Both the position numbers and the translations under genes were made by a program. From an uncultured Prevotella sp. (lineage in GTDB: Bacteria > Bacteroidota > Bacteroidia > Bacteroidales > Bacteroidaceae), in NCBI GenBank assembly GCA_905235325.1, contig CAJOLE010000044.1:1-38457 (forward strand): a stretch of 38,457 nt of DNA, in the 5' to 3' direction. Below are positions 31,975-38,457 of this stretch, in pieces (the first letter of the stretch is position 1; each line of letters starts with the position of its first letter). The notes beneath the pieces are model-generated. The model did no database searches. It worked only from the letters and a program-made list of their open reading frames with translations, and had not been told where the DNA came from.

Positions 31975-34857
31975 ATGGGAATAAGATTAAATAAAGTATT
32001 ATCAGAACTGAACATAGGACTTCAAACGGCAGTTGATTTCCTGAAGAAGAAGAATCATCTCGGCGAGGTGAAGGACGACATCACCACGAACACGAAGATC
32101 AGCGACGATCAGTACGAGGCGCTGGTCAACGAGTTCAACCGTGACAAGGCCATCAAGAAGCAGGCCGAGAAGATTTTCCCCAAGAAGAAGGAGAAGGAGA
32201 CGAAGAAGAAAGAAGAGGCGGCTCCCAAGGCCGAGCCGCGCCAGCAGTACAAGCCACTCGGCAAGATTGACTTAGACAGCCTGAACAAGCGCCCGGCAGC
32301 CCCCTCGGCACCTGCCGTTCCAGCTACTCCCAAGAAAGAGACTGCTGCCGAAAGTCCGAAGAAGGAAGTCGCGAAGCCCGAGAAGCCCGAGGAGACGATT
32401 GTCAAACCGGCCGAAAAGCCGGTCGTCGCCGCCGAGAAGCCCCAGCCCGTCGAGCCGAAAAAAGAGGAGCCAAAGGCTGAGCCGGTCGTGCCGGCCGTCG
32501 CCGCAGTCGAAAAGCCCGTCGTCCAGAAGCCGGCAGCCCCCTCGGCACCTGCCGAGCCAGCCAAGCCAGCCAAGCCCGAAGTCCAGGCCCCCAGCTCAGG
32601 CCCCAAGGTGTTCACGCTGAAGAGCGAGGCCAAGCTGGCTCCGAAGGTGAACGTTCTCGGCAAGATCGACCTCGACGCGCTGAACCAGAGTACGCGCCCG
32701 AAGAAGAAGTCGAAGGAGGAGAAGAAGAAGGAGCGCGAGGAGAAGCTGGCCCAGCAGCGCAGCGAGAAGAAGAAGCGCCTGCGCATTGGCAAGGAGCGCG
32801 TCGACATCGAGGCCGAGGCCAAGGGCGACAGCCAGAGCAAGAGCAAGAACAAGAAGAACAAGGGCGGCGAAGGCAACCAGCCGCAGCAGTCGCAGCCGCA
32901 GGGCGGTGGCAAGAACAAGAAGAGCAAGAACCGCCCGCAGAAGCCGCTTGAGGTGAACGAGGAGGACGTGGCACGCCAGGTCAAGGAGACGCTGGCCCGT
33001 CTGACCACGAAGAACCAGAACAAGAAGGGCGCCAAGTACCGCCGCGAGAAGCGCGACGCCGTCCAGGAGCGCCTCAGCGAGGAGATGGCCCACGAGGCAG
33101 CACAGTCGAAGGTGCTGAAGCTCACGGAGTTCGTGACCGTCTCAGAGCTGGCCACGATGATGAACGTCGGCGTGAACCAGGTCATCGGCACCTGTATGTC
33201 CATCGGCATCATGGTGAGCATCAACCAGCGGCTCGACGCAGAGACCATCAACATCGTTGCCGACGAGTTCGGCTTCTCCACCGAGTACGTCTCGGCCGAG
33301 GTTCAGAACGCCATCACCGAGGAGGAGGACGACGAGAACGACCTGGAGACGCGCGCCCCGATCGTGACCGTCATGGGTCATGTCGACCACGGTAAGACCT
33401 CGCTGCTCGACCATATCCGCAACACCAACGTCATTGCCGGCGAGGCCGGCGGCATCACGCAGCACATCGGTGCCTACAACGTGAAGCTGAAGGACGGCCG
33501 CCGCATCACCTTCCTCGACACGCCGGGCCACGAGGCTTTCACCGCCATGCGTGCCCGCGGTGCTCAGGTGACGGATATCGCCATCATCATCGTTGCCGCC
33601 GACGACTCGGTGATGCCCACCACGAAGGAGGCCATCGCCCACGCCCAGGCCGCCAACGTGCCGATGGTGTTTGCCATCAACAAGATTGACAAGCCCGGCG
33701 CCAACCCCGACAAGATCCGCGAGGACCTGGCCAACATGAACCTGCTGGTCGAGGACTGGGGCGGCAAGTACCAGTGCCAGGAAATCTCGGCCAAGAAGGG
33801 CATCGGCGTCGACGAGCTCTTAGAGAAGGTGCTGCTCGAGGCCGAGATGCTCGACCTGAAGGCCAACCCCAACCGCAAGTCCACGGGCTCCATCATCGAG
33901 TCGTCGCTCGACAAGGGCCGCGGCTACGTGTCGACGGTGCTCGTCTCCAACGGTACGCTGAAGGTGGGCGACATCGTCGTCGCCGGAACGAGCTACGGCC
34001 GCATCAAGGCCATGTTCAACGAGCGCAACCAGCGCATCGAGAAGGCCGGGCCGGCCGAGCCAGCCATCATCCTCGGACTGAACGGTGCGCCTACCGCCGG
34101 CGACTCGTTCCACATCATGGAGACCGAGCAGGAGGCCCGCGAAATCACCAACAAGCGTATGCAGCTGCAGCGTGAGCAGAGCCTGCGCACGACGAAGACG
34201 CTCGGGCTCGACGACATCTCGCACCGCATCGCACTGGGCGAGTTCCACGAGCTGAACATCATCGTCAAGGGCGACACCGACGGCTCGGTCGAGGCCCTCA
34301 GCGACTCGTTCATCAAGCTCTCTACCGAGAAGGTGCAGGTCAACGTCATCGCCAAGGCCGTGGGCCAGATTTCGGAGAACGACGTCATGCTGGCCTCCGC
34401 CTCCGATGCCATCATCGTCGGCTTCCAGGTACGCCCGTCGGCCGACGCGCGCCGGCTGGCCGAGCGCGAGCGCGTGGGCATCAACACCTACTCGATCATC
34501 TACGATGCCATCGACGAGGTGAAGTCGACCATGCAGGGTATGCTCGACAAGGTGAAGAAGGAGATTGTCACCGGCGAGATCGAGGTCAAGCAGGTGTTCA
34601 AGATCTCGAAGGTCGGCACCGTGGCCGGTGGTCTCGTCACCGACGGCAAGGTCCACAACAAGGACAAGGCGCGCGTCGTCCGCGACGGTATCGTCATCCA
34701 CACCGCCCCCATCGACGCGCTGAAGCGCTACAAGGACGACGCCAAGGAAGTGGCTACCGGCCTGGAGTGCGGTATCTCGCTCGTCAACTGGGACGACATC
34801 GAGGTGGGCGACATCATCGAGACCTTCACCGAGATTGAGGTGGAGCAGAAACTCTGA
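31975..34857 (+). CDS. infB: Translation initiation factor IF-2
   Basis: A 960-residue GTPase that brings initiator fMet-tRNA to the 30S subunit. The N-terminal IF-2N domain (about 1-55) is followed by a long low-complexity linker of about 300 residues rich in Lys, Glu, Pro and Ala. A second IF-2N domain lies near 385-430. The G domain starts at about 468 with [12 protein letters not shown], continues with DTPGHEAF and NKIDKPGAN, and domains II to IV follow to the end ([13 protein letters not shown]). I chose ATG 31975 over TTG 31969. The gene is 6 nt upstream of the phosphatase gene. Confidence 0.96.
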   Translation: MGIRLNKVLSELNIGLQTAVDFLKKKNHLGEVKDDITTNTKISDDQYEALVNEFNRDKAIKKQAEKIFPKKKEKETKKKEEAAPKAEPRQQYKPLGKIDLDSLNKRPAAPSAPAVPATPKKETAAESPKKEVAKPEKPEETIVKPAEKPVVAAEKPQPVEPKKEEPKAEPVVPAVAAVEKPVVQKPAAPSAPAEPAKPAKPEVQAPSSGPKVFTLKSEAKLAPKVNVLGKIDLDALNQSTRPKKKSKEEKKKEREEKLAQQRSEKKKRLRIGKERVDIEAEAKGDSQSKSKNKKNKGGEGNQPQQSQPQGGGKNKKSKNRPQKPLEVNEEDVARQVKETLARLTTKNQNKKGAKYRREKRDAVQERLSEEMAHEAAQSKVLKLTEFVTVSELATMMNVGVNQVIGTCMSIGIMVSINQRLDAETINIVADEFGFSTEYVSAEVQNAITEEEDDENDLETRAPIVTVMGHVDHGKTSLLDHIRNTNVIAGEAGGITQHIGAYNVKLKDGRRITFLDTPGHEAFTAMRARGAQVTDIAIIIVAADDSVMPTTKEAIAHAQAANVPMVFAINKIDKPGANPDKIREDLANMNLLVEDWGGKYQCQEISAKKGIGVDELLEKVLLEAEMLDLKANPNRKSTGSIIESSLDKGRGYVSTVLVSNGTLKVGDIVVAGTSYGRIKAMFNERNQRIEKAGPAEPAIILGLNGAPTAGDSFHIMETEQEAREITNKRMQLQREQSLRTTKTLGLDDISHRIALGEFHELNIIVKGDTDGSVEALSDSFIKLSTEKVQVNVIAKAVGQISENDVMLASASDAIIVGFQVRPSADARRLAERERVGINTYSIIYDAIDEVKSTMQGMLDKVKKEIVTGEIEVKQVFKISKVGTVAGGLVTDGKVHNKDKARVVRDGIVIHTAPIDALKRYKDDAKEVATGLECGISLVNWDDIEVGDIIETFTEIEVEQKL

Positions 34858-34863
34858 TAAGCA

Positions 34864-36936
34864 GTGAAGAAGAAGGTTAAGATACGCTCTTTCGAAAAAC
34901 GGCTGACGTGGGGGATTGCCCTCACGCAGCTTGTCGTGATGGCTCTCGCCTCATACTACATCTACAAGCTTGCCGACAGTCTTTTCAAGGAAGAGGAGCA
35001 GGACCTCTACAAGACCTACCTCGAGCTCGGCCATTCCAGCATCAGGGCCATCACGCGGGAAGTAGAGCAGAGCACCCTCAACCACCGTCAGGAAATCGAA
35101 GACAACCTCGGCCGGCCCGACAAGATAGCCGACATCATGGAGCGCATTGTCGCCGACAATCCGAACGTCCACAGCTGCGGCATCAGCTTCGTGGCCGACT
35201 ACTACCCCGGCAAAGGCCGGTGGTTCTGCCCCCTCGCCGTCATGGGCGACAGCGGACAGGTAGAGCGCCGGACGGTCGGCAATGCCGCCAACGACTATCT
35301 GAAGGCCGACTGGTTCACGCAAGCCCTGCAGGCCGACAGCTGCTACTGGGCGAAGCCCTTCTTCGACGCCACCGACTCCATACCGCTCGTGGCCTGGCTG
35401 ATGCCCGTCCACAACCGTCAGGGCCAGACGGTGGCCATCGTCGGTGCCGACATTTCGCTGGGCAGGTTCGGCGGAAAGCACATCAGGGGCACTGACTCCG
35501 AGGGCAAATCCTTCAACGTCTACCTGACAAGCGACCCCCATGGGATGTACGAAGACGTCGAGTTCAGGCAGCAACAGCGGGAGAGACACTGGTGGCGCAT
35601 CTTCAGCTACAACTTCATCATCGACAAGGACGGTACTTACATAGCCCACCCCGACTCCAGTCTCGTCATCAAGGCTAACTTCTTCGAGCGGGCCAAGGCA
35701 ACGCCCGACACCATCGACGACGGAATCTGCCGCAGAATAGCGGCGGGCGAAAGGGGATTCTACAGCGACGCCGAGGGCGACCCCGACTACTTCAGATTCT
35801 TCGACTTCGACGGCTTCAATGCCTATCTCTTCTTCCAGCCCGTGCAGGGCACCGGCTGGTCGATAGCCATGACCGTGCCCAGACTGCTGGTCGACGGCAT
35901 CGGTATGTTCACGGGCGGCGTCTTCCTGCTGCTCATTGCCATCGCCCTGCTCGTGACGCGCATCGTGGGCCGCATCATCATCAAGCACGCCACCAAGCCG
36001 CTGAAGAAGCTGGCCGACTCGGCGGGCGAGGTGGCCAAGGGAAACTTCAACGCCCCGCTGCCCTACATCAAGCACAACGACGAGATTCGCCTGCTGCGCG
36101 ACTCGTTCGAGGGCATGCAGCGCTCGCTTGCCGACTACGTTGAGGAGCTGAAGGAGACCACGGCCTCGAAGGCCGCCATCGAGAACGAGCTGAAGGTGGC
36201 CCACGACATCCAGATGTCGATGCTGCCGAAGATGTTCCCGCCCTATCCCGAGCGCAGCGACGTCGACGTCTACGGTATGCTCACCCCGGCCAAGGACGTG
36301 GGCGGCGACCTGTTCGACTTCTTCATCCGCGACGAGCAGCTCTTCTTCTGCGTCGGCGACGTCTCGGGCAAGGGCGTCCCCGCCGCGCTCGTCATGACCA
36401 CTACGTGCTCGCTGTTCCGCAACATCGCCGCCCACGTGGCAGAGCCTCACCTGATTGCCAACGGCCTCAACCTTGCCATGACCGACAACAACGAGACGAT
36501 CATGTTCGTCACGCTCTTCATCGGTGTGCTCGACCTGGCGACGGGCCGGCTGGCCTACTGCAACGCCGGCCACAACGCGCCCCTGCTCGTCGGGCGGGAC
36601 GTCAGCACGATGCCCTGCGAGCCCAACCTGCCCGTCGGCATCATGGCCGACAGGGAGTTCGTCCTGCAGCAGACGGTGCTGGCCCCCGGCACCACCATCT
36701 TCCTCTTCACCGACGGACTGAACGAGGCCGAGAATGCCGTCCACGGGCAGTTCGGCGACGAGCGCGTCGCAGCCGTGGCGGCGGCTCTCGCGGCAGAGGG
36801 CAACAACCGTCCCGCCGCCGTCGTCGGCAAAATGGCCGAGGCTGTCGGCAGCTTCGTCGGCGACGCCGAACAGAGCGACGACCTGACGATGCTCGCCATC
36901 AAATATCTGAAGACTCATGGAAACGAACGAGAATAA
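34864..36936 (+). CDS. Membrane HAMP-SpoIIE type PP2C phosphatase
   Basis: A 690-residue membrane-bound serine/threonine phosphatase of the RsbU/SpoIIE class. A transmembrane segment at about 14-36 precedes a large extracytoplasmic sensor domain of Cache type (about 40-335, with [11 protein letters not shown] and [22 protein letters not shown]). A second segment follows at about 345-370 ([13 protein letters not shown]), then HAMP and a coiled coil with [10 protein letters not shown]. The PP2C domain (about 448-690) has [34 protein letters not shown] and [11 protein letters not shown]. It begins at GTG 34864, 6 nt after infB. Its 3' end overlaps sufB by 20 nt. No partner anti-sigma or antagonist gene is present here. 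Confidence 0.9.
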   Translation: MKKKVKIRSFEKRLTWGIALTQLVVMALASYYIYKLADSLFKEEEQDLYKTYLELGHSSIRAITREVEQSTLNHRQEIEDNLGRPDKIADIMERIVADNPNVHSCGISFVADYYPGKGRWFCPLAVMGDSGQVERRTVGNAANDYLKADWFTQALQADSCYWAKPFFDATDSIPLVAWLMPVHNRQGQTVAIVGADISLGRFGGKHIRGTDSEGKSFNVYLTSDPHGMYEDVEFRQQQRERHWWRIFSYNFIIDKDGTYIAHPDSSLVIKANFFERAKATPDTIDDGICRRIAAGERGFYSDAEGDPDYFRFFDFDGFNAYLFFQPVQGTGWSIAMTVPRLLVDGIGMFTGGVFLLLIAIALLVTRIVGRIIIKHATKPLKKLADSAGEVAKGNFNAPLPYIKHNDEIRLLRDSFEGMQRSLADYVEELKETTASKAAIENELKVAHDIQMSMLPKMFPPYPERSDVDVYGMLTPAKDVGGDLFDFFIRDEQLFFCVGDVSGKGVPAALVMTTTCSLFRNIAAHVAEPHLIANGLNLAMTDNNETIMFVTLFIGVLDLATGRLAYCNAGHNAPLLVGRDVSTMPCEPNLPVGIMADREFVLQQTVLAPGTTIFLFTDGLNEAENAVHGQFGDERVAAVAAALAAEGNNRPAAVVGKMAEAVGSFVGDAEQSDDLTMLAIKYLKTHGNERE

Positions 36937-38380
36937 TGAACTGGTGCGCCGCATTGCCGAACAGAAGTACGAGTTCGGCTTTACCACCGACGTACACACC
37001 GAAATCATACCCGTCGGACTGAGCGAAGACATCGTCCGGCTCATCTCCGAGAAGAAGGGCGAGCCCGACTGGATGCTCGACTTCCGGCTCCGCGCCTTCC
37101 GCTACTGGCAGGAGCTGAAGGAGCCGACGTGGGGCCACGTCCACGTACCGCCCATCGACTACCAGGCCATCTCCTACTACGCCGACCCGACCGCCAAGAA
37201 GGCCGCCGTTGCCGACGCATCTCCGTCGGCTATCGACCCCGAGCTCGCGAAGACCTTCGACAAGCTCGGCATCCCCCTCGAAGAGCGCCTCGCCCTCAGC
37301 GGCAACACCGCCGTCGATGCCATCATGGACTCCGTCTCGGTGAAGACCACCTTCAAGGAGAAGCTGCGCGAGAAGGGCGTCATCTTCTGCTCCATCGGCG
37401 AGGCCATCAAGGAGCACGGCGATCTCGTCCGACAGTACTTAGGCTCGGTGGTGCCTTATAAGGACAACTTCTTTGCCGCCCTCAACTCAGCCGTGTTCAG
37501 CGACGGCTCCTTCGTCTACATTCCCAAGGGCGTGCGATGCCCGATGGAGCTGAGCAGCTACTTCCGCATCAACGCCCGCAACACCGGCCAGTTCGAGCGC
37601 ACGCTCATCGTGGCCGACGACGACAGCTACGTCTCCTACCTCGAGGGCTGCACAGCACCCATGCGCGACGAGAACCAGCTGCACGCCGCCATCGTCGAGA
37701 TCATCGTCAACGACCGTGCTGAGGTGAAGTACTCGACGGTACAGAACTGGTACCCCGGCGACGAGCACGGCCGGGGCGGCGTGCTGAACCTCGTGACGAA
37801 GCGCGGACTGCTCGGCGGCGCCGACTCGAAGCTCTCGTGGACCCAGGTGGAGACGGGAAGCGCCATCACATGGAAGTACCCCTCCTGCATCCTGCGCGGC
37901 GACCGCTCGCAGGCGGAGTTCTACTCCGTAGCCGTCACCAACAACTACCAGGAGGCCGACACCGGCACGAAGATGATACACATCGGGCGCGACACCAAGT
38001 CGACCATCATATCGAAGGGCATCTCGGCAGGGCACTCGCAGAACTCCTACCGCGGACTCGTGCGCGCGGCCGCCACGGCCGACGGCGCACGCAACTACTC
38101 CTCGTGCGACTCGCTGCTCTTAGGCAGCAACTGCGGCGCCCACACGTTCCCCTACATGGACGTACACAACGACACGGCCATCTTCGAGCACGAGGCCACG
38201 ACGTCGAAGATCTCCGAGGACCAGCTCTTCTACTGCAACCAGCGCGGCATCCCCACCGAGCAGGCCGTGGGGCTCATCGTCAACGGCTACGCCAAGGAGG
38301 TGCTGCAGAAGCTCCCGATGGAGTTCGCCGTCGAGGCCCAGAAGCTGCTCAGCGTCTCGCTCGAGGGCACGGTGGGGTAG
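36917..38380 (+). CDS. sufB: Fe-S cluster assembly scaffold SufB
   Basis: A 487-residue component of the SufBCD complex that builds iron-sulfur clusters in the cytoplasm. Family features are the N-terminal [19 protein letters not shown], the central parallel beta-helix, with [21 protein letters not shown], and the C-terminal [21 protein letters not shown] and [16 protein letters not shown]. Length and motifs are complete. It starts inside the end of the phosphatase gene. sufC and sufD, which would be expected next, lie beyond the window, and a copy of the composite repeat sits directly after the stop. Confidence 0.96.
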   Translation: METNENNELVRRIAEQKYEFGFTTDVHTEIIPVGLSEDIVRLISEKKGEPDWMLDFRLRAFRYWQELKEPTWGHVHVPPIDYQAISYYADPTAKKAAVADASPSAIDPELAKTFDKLGIPLEERLALSGNTAVDAIMDSVSVKTTFKEKLREKGVIFCSIGEAIKEHGDLVRQYLGSVVPYKDNFFAALNSAVFSDGSFVYIPKGVRCPMELSSYFRINARNTGQFERTLIVADDDSYVSYLEGCTAPMRDENQLHAAIVEIIVNDRAEVKYSTVQNWYPGDEHGRGGVLNLVTKRGLLGGADSKLSWTQVETGSAITWKYPSCILRGDRSQAEFYSVAVTNNYQEADTGTKMIHIGRDTKSTIISKGISAGHSQNSYRGLVRAAATADGARNYSSCDSLLLGSNCGAHTFPYMDVHNDTAIFEHEATTSKISEDQLFYCNQRGIPTEQAVGLIVNGYAKEVLQKLPMEFAVEAQKLLSVSLEGTVG

Positions 38381-38397
38381 GGGCTGTACCTGTACTG

Positions 38398-38457
38398 ATT
38401 ACGAATAGCAGGAAACATCCTACACTTCCTACACTTCCTACACCTGCCCGAAAAAAA
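38398..38457 (+). repeat. Composite interspersed repeat, copy C (truncated by window end)
   Basis: The leader ATTACGAATAGCAGGAAACA is almost the same as in copy B, and the first hairpin arm (38418-38445) is identical to the arm of copy B. The loop GCCCGAAAAAAA reaches the last base. The rest of the element is outside the window. It lies in the gap after sufB. Confidence 0.8.

Overview
The window comes from a GC-rich member of the Bacteroidales, most likely a Prevotellaceae (Prevotella sensu lato). The evidence is the family-specific gene content: type IX secretion genes porU and porV, a succinylornithine-type carbamoyltransferase, DUF4254 with a family 9 glycosyltransferase, and the rimP-nusA-infB cluster leading to suf. 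In addition, almost every promoter I can find has the Bacteroidetes pattern TTG-N19/20-TAnnTTTG instead of a sigma-70 pattern. Nearly all genes are chromosomal housekeeping genes. There is no prophage, CRISPR array, transposase or integrase.

Layout. 1-348 is the tail of an unrecognised gene. 349-1042 is a gene-free tract packed with repeats. 1043-4658 holds acpP-fabF-rnc and a DUF4130 gene. 4680-5101 is a frameshifted PepSY-like gene on the minus strand. 5366-6624 is ung plus a DUF3109 gene, convergent with a GH95 glycosidase (6619-8934, minus). Divergent from the latter is a tight run ptb-buk-argF'-threonine aldolase (9011-12927), with two ATGA overlaps. 13155-19573 is a FAH-family gene, porU, porV and then a remarkable fused gene, DUF559-IspF. 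19574-20017 is a second gene-free repeat tract. 20074-21267 is a DAACS symporter. 21392-23215 is a frameshifted DUF4254 gene, a GT9 glycosyltransferase and a rubredoxin. On the minus strand follow TrmH, an ABC ATPase, rpsT and tRNA-Glu (23218-25173). Then come recO, a thioredoxin-fold lipoprotein, an esterase (minus), an S41 protease, and finally rimP-nusA-infB, a SpoIIE-type phosphatase and sufB, running to the window end.

The two most interesting things are not ordinary genes. First, the essential isoprenoid gene ispF has lost its start codon. It is open in frame with an upstream DUF559 (Vsr-like nuclease) domain through a linker encoded by a GC-rich interspersed repeat, and the same repeat in inverted orientation lies on the other side of the DUF559 domain. 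The DUF559 unit thus looks like a small repeat-bounded element that has captured ispF. Second, a composite non-coding repeat occurs three times: at 450-855 (+), at 19651-19972 (-), and cut by the window edge at 38398-38457 (+). It is built from a 28-bp-arm hairpin of 9-nt units, a conserved 26-nt block, a 12-nt tandem repeat and a 21-nt tandem repeat. The two complete copies keep the same internal order.

Smaller points: two genes (PepSY-like and DUF4254) carry single frameshifts that may be real decay or sequence error; the rimP-nusA-infB leader has a terminator-like hairpin downstream of its promoter; and a TTTTCTTAAAGAAAA palindrome sits about 31 bp from several -7 boxes. All assignments are from reading the sequence. 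No database search was run.
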